Of a stretch of 64,000 nucleotides of DNA, positions 9,816 to 21,133 are shown piece by piece. Within the stretch, counting starts at the first letter, position 1. The number at the start of each line of letters is the position of its first letter. The notes below the pieces were generated by a model, which was not told the DNA's origin, made no database searches, and worked only from the letters and a program-made list of their open reading frames with translations. The translations under genes were made by a program, and so were the position numbers. Source of the stretch: Forficula auricularia (Eukaryota; Arthropoda; Insecta; Dermaptera; Forficulidae). The stretch is taken from assembly GCA_024734495.1 (NCBI GenBank), contig JALMQS010000305.1, forward strand, positions 149,317-213,316, read 5' to 3'.

Positions 9816-10618
9816 TATTTATTTATTTATTTTTAAAACCATTAGCATGATTTTTGTCTCATTGTCTACGTGAACTTTTAAATTATAGTTTAACATGTTC
9901 CACATTAATTTATAAAGTCTAAAGGAGTAAACTGGGACACACCATGTACATATAATACTAGAATTTTTCAGATAGATGGAGTTGTCTGTTAAAGCAGAAG
10001 TTTAACCCATATTTTGAAAACAATGTATTGTCTTAATAATAATAAGGATAAGATAAAATCTTTTCTGCAAATAACAAGAGACAGGAAAATTCTACCTTAT
10101 CTGCATAAATGGCAAGAGGAAAAATCAGATTAGAATGGATGGTGCTTTGGGGTGGGGGCAAGGCAAGGGGGGGGGTGCAAAAAGGAATTGAGAGGAAAAA
10201 TGAAATTAGAATATCTCATTTTCTTTTTTCATTAATAAATGTATCTTTCGTTATTTCCTATCTCTTTGTACTTCCATTATACCTACAAAGGAAGTTTTTA
10301 TTACTTGAAACTTATTAGCTTTGCTCGCTTGGATCTTTCATTTCACTTCAATTTTCGATTTAGATTTACTTTCTTATTATTTAGTCTCTTCGATTGTTTT
10401 CTTATCTTTTAAATTACACGATGAGACGAAAAGGGGTTAATTATTGTTTGAGTAGTAGCACAAAAGGTTTATTTACTTTATGCGAAAAATATCATACAAT
10501 AAAACTTTCTTAGGAATTTTTCTAGCACTAGATTAATACTGGTCACGCTAGGAAAGTGGATTCACTCTTAGGGTTAGAAATTTCTAAAACATGGAGAAAA
10601 ATCATTTTAAATCATTAT
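9816..10618. other. Intron sequence, nothing recognised
   Basis: A G-rich tract at 10138-10175 gives a short frame with no domain. Otherwise AT-rich. Confidence 0.5.
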
Positions 10619-10652
10619 TTGTGTGTGTGTGTGTGTGTGTATGTGTGTGTGA
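10619..10652 (+). repeat. TG microsatellite
   Basis: About 15 TG/GT dinucleotides with one AT interruption. Confidence 0.9.
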
Positions 10653-10678
10653 CTGTATTCCCATGTCTAGGATAACTC

Positions 10679-11476
10679 AAATAAGCTGAGGTGTTCTGAT
10701 GTGACCATCCACTTGACTTTACCATAAAACCCGGACCCTAAAATTATTTATAATCGTGTAGGTGGCGGTTAGTTTTTACATTTTTATACTTCTGAGGCCT
10801 CACTGATTATGTATATAAAATTTGGTTGAGTTTAGTAAATGGTCAAGATTTTCATTTTTGACCCTACACCCCTCCCCCGCCCCCATTTTAAGCTGATAGT
10901 TTTTGCAATTTTTAGACTTCTGGGGTCCAACTGATTATGTATACAAAATTTGGTTGAGTTTGGTAAATGGCCAAGATTTTATTTTTGACCCCCCTCCTCC
11001 GCCCCATTTTAAGCGGTTGAGTTTTGCATTTTTAGACTTCTGGGGTCCCTCTGATTATGTATACAAAATTTGGTTGAGTTTGCTCAAATGGCCTAGATTA
11101 TTAATTTTTAACCCCCCTCCACCCCCTTAATTTTGGGTCGATATGCAGCAAAATCTAATCAGCTCTTAATCTCAATGAACCAAAACTACGTGTGAAATTT
11201 GGTTTCGATATTCACACTAGTTTTTGAGCTAGCTCGACCACAAAATTTGGTAACGCACAGACTAACTAACAGACAACCAGACAGACTAACAGACATTTTG
11301 ACAAAACAATTATTATCTCGAAAAATATAATTTTTTCCATGTTCACTTATTATGGTTTCGCTCAATTTTTTTAATCAAAATAGTTTCAGCCGTTTTTGAG
11401 ATATTTCGAAAAAAAGAACGAAAAAAAACACTTTTTTCATGCACGATTACAATACTTGACCATACCCTATATGGTA
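10679..11476 (+). repeat. Minisatellite-bearing dispersed element, copy 1 (three units)
   Basis: Starts AATAAGCTGAGGTGTTCTGA, has three units of about 115 bp (TTTTTAGACTTCTGGGG, GATTATGTATACAAAATTTG, then a C-run). The 3' part is shared with the other copies: AAAATCTAATCAGCTCTTAA, TCACACTAGTTTTTGAGCTA, TTTCATGCACGATTACAATA. Ends with the palindromic ACCATACCCTATATGGT. No gene. Confidence 0.75.
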
Positions 11477-11607
11477 AAGTAAAAGTCATTAACATAAAGT
11501 CGTTGAATAGTCCTTTGTTGCCACAATGTGGTACATTATACTGAAAATTCAGAATATATTTTCTTGGGACAGTTTAATTCTTATTATAATACTTGATATT
11601 TCATGTT

Positions 11608-11760
11608 GTCTTCAAACTACCAGAAAGTTTGAAACATTTTTTTAGAACCTTGGAACAGTTTCGATTAATATATTTTGCAGATCTTTTTAGTTTTCTATAC
11701 CTTCTTATTCATTTTTGTTTTCAATATCAGTCCGCCCCTTGATTAAAGTGGATGCTCGGT
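11608..11760 (+). pseudogene. Partial duplicate of the Ig3 exon start with its acceptor (vestigial or poison exon)
   Basis: This stretch aligns with 12434-12588: the same order of intron words (ACTACNAG, TTTAGAAC, TTTTGTTTTCAAT), an intact CAG acceptor at 11728-11730, then about 27 bases resembling the true exon. The copy reads F-RPLIKVDAR followed at once by TAA, against F-HPLIKVDTQ in the real exon. Similarity stops right after the second base of that last codon. A GTAATT donor-like site sits at 11759, so a 28-base exon (11731-11758) could be spliced; being 28 bases it would shift the frame. Reading through instead meets the TAA. It may be inert, or it may truncate the protein after Ig2 when included. 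Confidence 0.75.
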
Positions 11761-11854
11761 AATTTTTTGATCCAGTTAAAAGCGATATATTAATATTATT
11801 TTTAATTTTAAATTCAGATGAAAACGTCGATTTTTAATCACAGTCAAAATAAAA

Positions 11855-12060
11855 TAAAATTGAAATAAAACTTAATTTATATTTTTACCAACGTTTACAC
11901 CCGCTATGGCCATCATCAAGACGTATCACTGGTCACAAAGTTTTGAATGTATGTAATTGGAATTAAAAATAATATTAATATACACCGAGGTTCTTTCGTT
12001 TTAAATCCTGAAGAAGGAGCTACAATCCTTCGAATTGTCGAATTTTTTAAGCTAATAAAA
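11855..12060. repeat. Palindrome-like remnant with two degenerate hammerhead-like ends
   Basis: The left end on the minus strand reads TTGATGATGGCC then GTAAACGTTGG. The right end on the plus strand reads CTGAAGA (12008-12014), stem AGGA-GCTACAA-TCCT, then CGAATTG. Both have the order of hammerhead boxes but lack full cores. Confidence 0.35.
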
Positions 12061-12129
12061 TTGATATTCTAATAAATTATTTTAAAGAAAAATGCCCTTA
12101 ATTAATTAAATTGCCAAATTCTAATATAT

Positions 12130-12390
12130 AATAATATTTGTAATGATCTATTAGTAGAATTAAAAAAAAAACAATTAATTTTATTATAAGAAAATTGAAA
12201 AAAATATAATTATAAATTTTTATCAAACAACCACCTGTGAATAATTATTTCAATTAACAAAAAACAACTTAGCAGAAGATGAGACCTTGACAGATCGAAA
12301 TGTCAACCCAAAACCCCCCTAACCCGTGAATTTAATCCAAATCATTAGAGCCTTTTTCGAGAAACCGATTTTATATATAGATTGATAGAA
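12130..12390 (+). repeat. Dispersed repeat, inverted partner at 49.1 kb
   Basis: CAGAAGATGAGACCTTGACA, CCCCCCTAACCCGTGAATTT and TTTTTCGAGAAACCGATT are the reverse complement of words at 49072-49190. Class unknown. Confidence 0.65.
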
Positions 12391-12557
12391 ATGCCTGTTT
12401 AATATAATAAGATAAGATTAATATAATAAGATATCTTCTAACTACTAGGAAGCTATAATATTTTCTTTAGAACTTTAGAAAACTTTCAATTAGTTATATT
12501 GTCTAGATGTTTTGCGTTTTTTAATACCTTCTTAATAATTTTTGTTTTCAATTTCAG

Positions 12558-12677
12558 TTCACCCGTTGATCAAAGTGGATACTCAACTGGTTATGGCTCC
12601 GGTGGGTAAAGATGTCGCCCTTCAGTGTTATGTGGAAGCTTCGCCACGAGCGATGAACAGTTGGCATCGCGAAACAG
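12558..12677 (+). CDS. DIP/lachesin-like Ig protein, internal exon: first half of Ig domain 3
   Basis: The acceptor is a pyrimidine-rich tract ending in TTTCAG (AG 12556-12557) and the donor is GTATCT at 12678. With phase 1 splicing the exon gives F-HPLIKVDTQLVMAPVGK and continues to MNSWHRET, the last G being shared with the next exon (G+GA = Gly). It holds the first Ig3 cysteine (ALQCYVEASP) and the core tryptophan (NSWHRE), matching the usual DIP pattern of a QLV.AP.G segment, then C..EA.P, then N.W. The next exon supplies the second cysteine. A partial copy of this exon's 5' end and acceptor lies about 0.83 kb upstream (11608-11760). Confidence 0.93.
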
Positions 12678-13274
12678 GTATCTCCCAACTTACTCCATTT
12701 TTATCCTCACTTTCACTAGACCCACTTTTTTATACATATTATATATCTTTTTATAACATCCTACTATGATTACTATTCCAAAAATGATTTTTTTTCATGC
12801 TCTTTTGGGAAACATTAATCTTCCTCGTATGTTTTTTTATTTTTTGTTCCCATGCAAATGTTCAATGATATGAATGAAAGTTAAAATTATATTTCCTTTA
12901 GGGAGCCGGCATATCATTGACCGTTCTGAATAGCTTTTATTTACATTCACTCAATATATCATTCGATTGAAGAAAGGAGGAAAAAAGAAAAATAGAAATT
13001 TCTCTTTATTTTTTGGTTTCTCCCTTCTCTATGTCTTTCTTTTTTAATGAAAAATATAACTTGAAATAAATATTCCATGAGAATTCAATCTTAGAATAAA
13101 AATATTTCATTCATAATAAATATTAGATATCTTGAAAGGTTATTATTTTTTTGTTTTATCATGATTTTAGACTTTTATTATCTATTTCATTTTTTTTGCA
13201 GAAAATATTATTATGTTTATAAGACTTCAAATTGTCGATAAAAATAGACTTTCAATTTCTATTAAAATCGCTAT

Positions 13275-13470
13275 ACATATATGTCAGATGGGTTCACCTC
13301 GCTAGGTCAGTTAATTTACTCGAATTGCTAATTTTGGATTTCGGGTTCGATTATCGAGGTAATAAAAATCTGGCATATTTAATAATTAAAATTAATCCAT
13401 TCCACCTTGGATCTAATAGATAACACCCGCTTGTGATTTCCTTAGAAATACGTTTATTCAAAGTGAAACA
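13275..13470 (+). repeat. tRNA-like SINE, CATATGGCCCGG family, copy 3
   Basis: GGTTCACCTCGCTAGGTCAG, ATTGCTAATTTTGGATTTC, GGGTTCGATTATCGAGG and the tail TTGGATCTAATAGATAACAC. Confidence 0.65.
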
Positions 13471-13607
13471 TTTTAATAATAGGTGAAGTAGGTATTTCAT
13501 TTAATATAACAAAAATTATCAATTGAAAATATTTTATTGCCGAAAGTAAGAATAAATCAAAAAAAAGGTTTCATTTTTTGTGGGACTTGTATACTTATAT
13601 AGTGTAA

Positions 13608-14431
13608 TAGCTGCAAGGCCCGCCTTCGGCGGCCCTCTTGCTAGCCAAGGGGCACGCCCCTGGACCCCCAACCCACGAACCCCACCCTTACAACCCTAAA
13701 CCCACCCAGCACCCCTACTCGTTCCCAACTCCGCCCCACACTCCCCACCCTGTGCCCTCAACCCCCACCCCACTATGCACCACCCACTACGCCTCTGGAC
13801 CCTCATCTGAACCCCCACTCCACCCTGCACCACCACCCCCGGACCCTCATACCACCCCGGCACCCCATACATGAACCCACCCCCTACTACATTTCACCCC
13901 ACGCACCCCACCCCGCACCCAGTTTTTGCATTTCTATCGTTCTAGTGACCCACAGATTATGTATACAAAATTTGGTTGAGTTTGGTCCAAGAGCATGAAT
14001 TTTCATATTTTGACACCCCCCCCATTTGGGTAGTTTTCTGGGGAAATTTTTTTGAACAAAAGTTGTCAGAAATCACATCCTCTACAACTTTGCTCAATAT
14101 AAAATTTACTGTAGAGTTAATAGTTTAGGAGTTATTTGATAATTTTCATTCGTGCGCTCCCCCCAAACCCCTTTTGGGGTCAAAATATCAAAACCTTATA
14201 TAGCTAAAAACGTAAGTTAGAAGACATCTGATGCAAATATGAAATTTCATAATAATCCCTTCAGCCGTTTTTACGTGAATTGTGAGCAACTTTTCGCGGA
14301 AACCACGCAAACATACATACATACATACAGGAGTGTTTTGTTTAGGGTGTTTTCGTTCATAACTTTGCTTGAAACGTGTGCAACCAAAATTTGGCGTGAT
14401 TTGGACCAATGTACAGACAAAACCTTAATTT
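13608..14431 (+). repeat. C-rich dispersed element, copy 2, with one minisatellite unit
   Basis: Same start and end words as 2011-3005, with a single TTCTAGTGACCCACAGATTA unit. The proline/histidine-rich open frame here is a by-product of the C-rich tract. Confidence 0.7.
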
Positions 14432-14432
14432 T

Positions 14433-14560
14433 TAACCGACTTCAGATTTTTTTTTTTTTTTTTGTGTCTATGTTACTTCATTTCTCCGCCAACTTTGAAC
14501 CGATTTTGAAAAAAATTCGTCTATTTTGAGGAAAGCCAATTTAAGTGGAAACTTACATAG
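14433..14560 (+). repeat. CCGACTTC-type dispersed repeat, partial
   Basis: AACCGACTTCAGA, a T-tract, then TATGTTACTTCATTTCTCCG and AACCGATTTTGAAAA, as at 61.9 kb. It abuts the C-rich element ending at 14431. Confidence 0.65.
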
Positions 14561-14930
14561 TATACAAGTAATTCGGATCTTAGAGATTTTTTGGGAAAAT
14601 AGTGATAATTTTAAAAACACCTGAAGTAAAAATGAATTTATGAAAAGTTGATTTGAAGCAAAACATTGTTAATTTTTGAATTAATGTAAAAACAGACAGA
14701 CCAATGACTGAAATGGCATTATTAGTTTCATAAAATTTTGTAATTATGGGGAAAACTCGAATTTTAATTTTTACTGACTAATTTGCATTGTTTTGAAATG
14801 ATTGAATAGTGGGAAAATCTTGTTAGGTGAAAACTTGCATAAAACTCGCATAGTATATATCATCATCATTGACACAACCATCCGTAGTATATAATTCGAA
14901 CTTAAGAGACTTTTTGAGAAAATAGTTATA

Positions 14931-15124
14931 TACAGGATGGGGCGCGGTCACTTCTATATTTTAAAAAATAATAACACAAAAAGTATTTCCAGTATCGATT
15001 TAATTTTTTTCTCTGTAAACAGGGGCACATTTAAAATTTTATTTCATTAGCTTTTAAAACGACATCTCTTACTTTTTGTGTTATAATTTTTTAAATTAAG
15101 GAAGTGACCGCGCCCCACCCTGTA
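14931..15124. mobile_element. Mariner-type MITE with TA duplication
   Basis: Ends TACAGGATGGGGCGCGGTCA and TGACCGCGCCCCACCCTGTA are near-perfect inverted repeats of about 26 bp, flanked by TA (14929-14930 and 15125-15126). 194 bp, non-coding. Confidence 0.85.
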
Positions 15125-16260
15125 TATAAAGATACCTGAAGAAAAAATGTAGCTGTTTAAAAGAAAACTATGGTGTTTTAGTTTAAATAACTATTGCATT
15201 AGGACTTAAAACTTAATCCTTATCTAATTTTCTATTTGAGTAAATGTTGATTTAAGTGCAAATTTATCTGAAAATTTCATAATGTAATTCAAACTATTAT
15301 TACTACCTACAGTGTTTTTTGATGACCTAAGTTTATTGTTGGCTTTACTTTTACACTATTTGTATTTATTTATTTATTTATACTATAAGATGAAGGATCA
15401 GGTAAGTTTAACTTCACTAATACTTTGCTTGAAATTATTTCTAATAAATTTCATGATGTTACTACTGAATTCTTCATTGTCGACGAGTATTACTCAACTT
15501 CAGAATTCTACTCAGTTTCACTGTGTATTCAATTTATAATTAAAATGTGAGCTCGCTTTAGCCCTTTACCCAGTTTTATCGAAGTTATAAAATTTATATG
15601 GTTTCCGTTTGTGTATTTTATGACATTTAAAATACTAGTTGATGATAACTTGGACATTATGAATGTAAAATAGGATTTTATAGGATTGTAAAATTTCTAT
15701 TTTTAGGATAAGGTTGTTGTTGTTTTTTGTTACCCTGTAGTAGAATTAAGGAGAGAATGGTGGGTAGTAGGGAGGGGGTAGGGGGGCACAGGGCTGTAAA
15801 AATGATTTACATTTTTGGCAGATGTTTGTCAACAGAGAGTAAAAACATAAACAAGTTGCCAATAGCAAGTTGCAATGTGATAAATAACTAAAAGCCCACC
15901 AGATGGTGTGTCTTTTGGGAGAATGGGATTGAGGGGAGGAAATATAGAACAACAACTTGTCTAAACAAAAAACAAAACAAAAAAAAAATAAAAATAATAA
16001 TAATAAAAACTAAACAAACTAAAATTCGATTAAATGAAAAACGAAATAGATAAAACATTTTTGTTTTTTTTTCGGCAACAACAAATTTTCGAACGATGAT
16101 TGCTTATAGGAAACGTTTCCGGAGGTGTTTTGAAATTTTATATAAAAAATGACTCAGCATCAACAAGTAATCATTCAAAAAATTGGTTTAACATAATTCC
16201 TCACAAGAAATCACATGAGATTGTCTTCTTCCGAGCTGTTATAGATAATTTTTACTAAAT
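15125..16260. other. Intron sequence with a low-repeat core
   Basis: 15700-15950 is a G-rich island on the plus strand (GGGAGGGGGTAGGGGGGCAC) with no frame or repeat partner noted. The rest is AT-rich. Confidence 0.5.
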
Positions 16261-16268
16261 ATCAGAAG

Positions 16269-17086
16269 CAGTGGCAGTCGATGGATGCTGTGGATACTGC
16301 GCATCTCTAAAATTTCAAACATTTAGAGTATTTTCATAAATATCGACTTCAAAATTTCAGGAGGATCTTAAAATTTTCAAATTATTATTCGTTATTTAAA
16401 ATATTTCTATAAAAAACATAGTTTTGTTTTGAAAAGTATATTGGTTCTCAAAATGAAATAAAATTGTTGCATAGTATCAAGGGGCAATTAAAATGAATGA
16501 TTTTCAGAAAAGTTTGCTGATAGAAGGTTTGAAGTCCCTGTCTGGTATCCAGTTCAAACATGTCAAAGACAAGTCCAGACGAGTTTTAGTCGAATAAAAT
16601 TTGGTATCGCTGAGGAACTAATAACAAACAACATTAATAATAGAAAAAAAGGAATAAATAAAGATGATTCGAGAATCTTTGGACCAATCCATTTCTAAGA
16701 ACTCTCAATATATGAGATCTGAAATAACTAAGAGTCCATATAGACAAGTCATAACTTGCTTATAGAAATAGAATTAGGAGAAATTTAAGATTTTCTTTTA
16801 GGACAGGGTGATACATTGTGGAAGATGTCGATTTCCATCTCACCACTTCGGAGTTTAAGTCGCAAGGTTTAATTTCTGACTCTACCCTCACTCATATGTG
16901 TTTGGGGAGAAGATCTCAAAATATTTTTTTAAAAAAATGTTAAATTTGAAAAATAACGAAATATTATATGATACTTTATTAGATGACTTTTGCAAAAAAA
17001 GCGAACAATAAAAGAAAATTTAAAAAAAATGAATGGTATTTTTTGGACAGCATCCCCTGGTTGAAAAGTCACCAACCGCGACTGAT
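16269..17086 (+). mobile_element. Non-autonomous hAT element CAGTGGCG family, copy 2 (complete)
   Basis: Flanked by ATCAGAAG at 16261-16268 and 17087-17094. Ends CAGTGGCAGTCGATGG and ACCAACCGCGACTG. No transposase frame is present. It provides the empty-site reference for the palindrome nested in copy 3. Confidence 0.85.
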
Positions 17087-17094
17087 CAGAAGGG

Positions 17095-18129
17095 TTGTAT
17101 CTTTGATTTCTTTATGAATTCCAAGACTGCTACCAACATAAGTATAAGAAGAAAAAAGAAAAAATATTTCAAATCTCGATATACCCGCCAATTAGAGCTG
17201 CCCTAGTAAAAATCTTAAATATTTTTTATGATTAAAAAATTGTTTTTTTTATTATGCAAATTGATCGAGTTTTTAAATTTTCAATAAAGGGGTGTTTTTC
17301 TAAAAATCTAACTTCACTAAGTGGCTATTTCTTCGCCAAATTTCTTAACAGTGTATTAAAGTCGAAAATCAAAGATCTTATTAGATATGTTTTATTCATG
17401 ACAGAAGAGATCGATATTTTTATTATAATTATCGAGAATATATTATAGAGTCTGCATTTTTGAACGTGATATTCTAAAGCTAAAAAACCTGAAATCTAAT
17501 CAGTTCCTCGTATGCATACATTTTCCACCATAAGAACTCCTTACGACATACTGTTCTTGAGTTATCGTGGGTATTGAAATCCAGATAAATAGACACAAAA
17601 AAGAAAGAAAGACCTTGTTGTTTTTACTCACCGGGACTTGATGAAAAATATGATTTTCCTCCTTTGGATGCAGTTTTTAAATATTATTTAATTATTTATT
17701 TATTTGCCTTTTTATGATTCATATTACATATTTATCAAAAAAATCAAATAAATATTACGCATATTTATATTCATATACATATACAGAACACAGCATATAC
17801 AGAACAGGGCAAATCGGACGGATTTGAAAAATTTTAATTTTTGATTTCCTTCATTTTTTGACATTTTTTAGTAACTATCAAAAAACTCTTCCTGGTAAAT
17901 TTTGAAATTTTTTTGATCACCGGCTTAAAAGATATCGAATTTCCGTTTTTCGATCATAACTTCTTCAAAAATGGTCCAAATGCAAATTTTTGTTGTTTTA
18001 CATACTTTTTAGAAAAAAATACAAAAAATTATTTAAAGTGTTTTTATATGCGATTTTTGAGTGAAAATTTTAATCTCATTTTTTGAAGCTGTCTCTACTC
18101 TTCAATTTTTTTGATAATTTTTCATTTTA
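17095..18129. other. AT-rich intron sequence, nothing recognised
   Basis: Contains a T-rich stretch from 17820 with no clear partner in the window. Confidence 0.5.
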
Positions 18130-18450
18130 AACTTGTATTCATTCTACATATTTTAAGACCGGGTTAATAGTGGTCCAATGATTTTTTTTTCGATTTTCGA
18201 TTTTTGATTTTGATTTTCTTTCAACAAATTAAATACGAATTATTTATTTTAAACACTTGTTAACGATAAAAATCAATTCAAAATAACTAAAAAAGAGAAC
18301 CCAATACTAAAAAGTGGTTTTAATAATGGTTAATATAGCGAATAAATTTTTTTTGAAATTTTCAAAAATCGAAAGAAAAAATAGTAATTATCAAAGGATC
18401 ACTATTCACTCGGCTTTAAAATTTGTTGAATGAATAGAAGTTAACAAAAA
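18130..18450. repeat. Degenerate inverted repeat
   Basis: TATTCATTCTACATATTTTA and CGGGTTAATAGTGGTCC on the left are matched in reverse by GGATCACTATTCACTCGG and TAAAATTTGTTGAATGAATA on the right. Confidence 0.6.
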
Positions 18451-18487
18451 AGTTTAAGAAACTTTTTGTTTAACAATATAATAATTA

Positions 18488-18745
18488 AATTGAAAGTTTT
18501 TTTTGCCGAGGGTAGCAGAATTTTTATATATTGAAGGAGACAATAAAAGAGTGTGTCTTCTGCTGGAATTATAAATTTTATTTATTTATAACGAGACTAT
18601 AGTTTTCATAAATTAATCCCTGTGAATCAATTGTAATAGACTGATGAAGAGGACAAAGCCCTCCAAACTAGAGTCTCGTTATAAATAAATAAAATTTATA
18701 ATTCCAGCAAAAGACATTCTTTTATTGTCTCCTAAAATATAATAA
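18488..18745. repeat. Ribozyme-type palindromic element, copy B
   Basis: The arms GGAGACAATAAAAGAGTGTG and their complement, together with AACGAGACTATAGTTT and its complement, form a roughly 70-bp inverted repeat. The internal CTGATGA is at 18641-18647, but the conserved GAAAC is changed to CAAAC (18664-18668), so the ribozyme core is broken. Confidence 0.7.
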
Positions 18746-19424
18746 TTATTATAAATACTTTACTGAAATTTTTTCATACAATCAGAGCAAAACTAAGCCA
18801 AATCGATTTTTAAATTTTAATCGTTCTTTAAATTTTGGAGCCTCTAAAATTTTAGCGCCCCTAAAATTTTCCTGCCGTTGGCCAAGACCTCACCACTGAT
18901 TAAATTGAAATATTATTTTAATCATAGTTCATTAAAAAGATGAAAGTTGTGTGGTGTATTTACAGTTTATTTTAACTTGAAATCACAAAACAGTGTTTGG
19001 TCTAACTTTATTCCAATTCACTTTTAATTGTTTTCTTAACTAAAACGATTTCGAATGACGAGTGCCATGTAAATAGATGCAAAGTGTTGGTGTTATTGTT
19101 GGTTGGTTACCTTAAAGAGAAAAGTTTTATTTTTAATCCTGAAATCATTCCGCAATGAGCTTATCCCGACTCCTCACACACATCAAAAAAGTATTTGACT
19201 CTGTAAGTGGAAATGAAATGTTCTCTCGGTTCCAATTTAGCTTGAAATCAAAAAGTTAGATTATTCGAAAAATATTTAAAAAGTTAATAATAGCTGATAA
19301 AAGGTCGTATTAATTAAAGGGTGATATCAGAATATTTTCATTTCTTCACTTAAAATAATGTATAAATATTTATATATAAATCTTTTAAATATATTTTTTA
19401 TTTCGAATCCACTAATAGAAGGAA
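18746..19424. other. Intron sequence, nothing recognised
   Basis: No frame or repeat seen. Confidence 0.5.
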
Positions 19425-19935
19425 AACTGCGATTTTTTGAAAAAACTGCAAATTTCAACCTCATTGCGGCACGGGTTACCTTTACCCATTTAAGATAAGT
19501 CCAGGCAAATTACGATTTTAACAGGAAATAATTCCCGGTAAAAATTTTATTGCTGGAATACCTTTATTGGTACTCCAATATTACTAACCTAAGTTTCTCC
19601 TCAAATCTGTGTTGTGGAAATTTTTCTACGCGCTTCAAAATGAGAAAATTTCGGAGTTTTTTCAGTTTTCCTTGAATAACTATAAAACGGCTTATCAAAT
19701 CAAAAAGATATCTAAAATGCTGGATATCTATAAATCTAAGAATTTTAACAAAAAAGTGGTCCAAGTAAACGTTCAAGTAAATAAAACTTCCTAGAGAATG
19801 AGATAGATCAAGTTTCTAGGATGAGTGGTTTTCATTTTATGAAGGACAAACTGCGATTTTTTGCAAAAAACTGCAAACTTCAACCTCATTGCTGCACGGG
19901 TTATCTTTGGCCAATTAAGAGGAAACTTTCTTTAA
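19425..19935 (+). repeat. Pair of repeats with CTGCGATTTTTTG and CAACCTCATTG
   Basis: CTGCGATTTTTTGAAAAAAC with AATTTCAACCTCATTGCGGC at 19426 recurs as CTGCGATTTTTTGCAAAAAA with CTTCAACCTCATTGCTGC at 19852. AGGAAATAATTCC at 19521 is mirrored by GGAATTATTTCCTG at 20032. Confidence 0.6.
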
Positions 19936-20087
19936 ATTGTAGCAAATTGAATCTCGTTTAAAAATGTATAGGCTGGCCTTTGTCGAAAAGGTGCTCCTTC
20001 ATGGTGAAAATAGCAATAAAATCTTTACCTGGAATTATTTCCTGTTTATGCAATTTTTTCACGTAATTTGCCTGGACTAAAAAGGCA

Positions 20088-20398
20088 AGGTTTTTTTTAC
20101 TACACGTTAAAAACATGCTCGTATTCTCACATAATTGAAAATAAAATCTTATCGCTTATTTTAATAAATTTTAAAGTTAAAAGCGTCCATGCCTCATGTG
20201 AATTACTTTCACTGTTTTTAGATTTATATCTTTTTCTAACGATGTATATTTTGTGTATGAAATAGTTTTAGAATCACATATTTACTGTTGCCTATAGAAC
20301 GGTGCTTTCTTTACTTTATGAAAAACTATTGTAATGATTTCTACTATTAATTTAGAATTATCTGTACATTGAAGGGTATATGTTTAAAAAAATAATAT
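20088..20398 (+). repeat. Direct repeat, left copy, flanking the mariner dimer
   Basis: AAAAACATGCTCGTATTCTC, ATTGAAAATAAAATCTTAT, ATCACATATTTACTGTTGCC and TATAGAACGGTG recur in the same order at 21484-21775. The mariner dimer lies between the copies. Confidence 0.75.
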
Positions 20399-20521
20399 AA
20401 GGTGGTCCAGAAAGTAATTCATTTTTGAAAATAGAAAAAAAATTATTATATATTAAAAGAGTTTAATCTTATACAATATAAAGTTTATTAAATATAATTT
20501 TAGTTTTTAAAAATTAAATCA

Positions 20522-20821
20522 TCATGGCTGTTGCACTACTCTTCCAAACATCCACCAAAATTTTGAAAAACTTTTTAGAGTTTCTTTTGAAATGGCTTCC
20601 ATTTCTTGCTGAATATTCAGCTTTAATGGCCGCAATTTTGTTGGATTATTAGCGTGTAACTTGCTTTTAAGGTATCCCCATAAAAAGAAGTCTACTGGAC
20701 TCTCGAGACTCCTCGGAAACATATTCCTAATCACGCGTATGCTCTCATTCGAAGTTGCAAGAATCGCCAAAATCACGAGGTTACAATCCCATGGTTTCAG
20801 CAGGATGGACCCACATTTCAC
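20522..20821 (-). pseudogene. Mariner-like transposase C-terminal fragment, left arm
   Basis: The minus strand encodes SNESIRVIRNMFPRSLE, then SPVDFFLWGYLKSKLHANN, then LKLNIQQEMEAISKETL. The SP.DFFLWGYLK block carries the third catalytic Asp of Tc1/mariner DDE transposases. Compared with the right arm it lacks the LLSQRGN-type segment before SPVD, so it is internally deleted. Confidence 0.75.
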
Positions 20822-21133
20822 ATTTCGAATGAGAGCATTCGCGTGATAAGGAATATGTTTCCTCAGAAACTGCTTTCACAGAGGGGTAACCTGGCCTCCA
20901 AGGAGTCCCGATTTTTAAGTCCAGCAGACTTCTTTTCATGGGGACACTTTAAAAGAATGGCATACGCTAATAATCCGACAACATTGCGGCAATTAAAGCT
21001 AAATATTCAGCAAGAAATGGAAGCTATTTCAAAAGAAAATCCTACTAAAGTTTTTCAAAATTTTCGTGCCCGTTTTGAAGAGTCTCGCAACAGCCAAGGA
21101 CTTCATCTTGATGATTTAATTTTCAAAAACTAA
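20782..21133 (+). pseudogene. Mariner-like transposase C-terminal fragment, right arm
   Basis: Starting upstream of the first Met, the frame reads WFQQDGPTFHISNESIRV. This is the QQDG.T.H block with the second catalytic Asp of mariner-like transposases. It continues with IRNMFPQKLLSQRGN, SPADFFSWGHFKRM (third catalytic Asp) and LKLNIQQEMEAISKENPT to a TAA at the end. The DDE N-terminal half and the DNA-binding domain are absent. Confidence 0.75.

Larger units (their letters stand above)
1960..12557 (+). other. Intron 1 of the DIP-like gene
   Basis: A GT-AG, phase 1 intron of 10.6 kb, mostly made of dispersed repeats listed separately. It hosts a tRNA-Leu gene in the same orientation and a partial duplicate of the downstream exon. 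Confidence 0.85.

Noticed and set aside
10903..11130. 75-codon frame over the minisatellite units
   Set aside because: The repeated FLDFWGP..DYVYKIW pattern only reflects the tandem DNA units; the frame is broken in the other two copies.
12940..13020. Possible small exon near GGGAGCCGGCATATC
   Set aside because: A CTTTAG acceptor-like site precedes it, but the frame stops at once and the exon at 30259 already completes the codon and the Ig3 fold.
13638..13874. Pro/Thr/His-rich plus-strand frame
   Set aside because: Simple translation of C/A-rich repeat DNA, not conserved in frame with the other copy.
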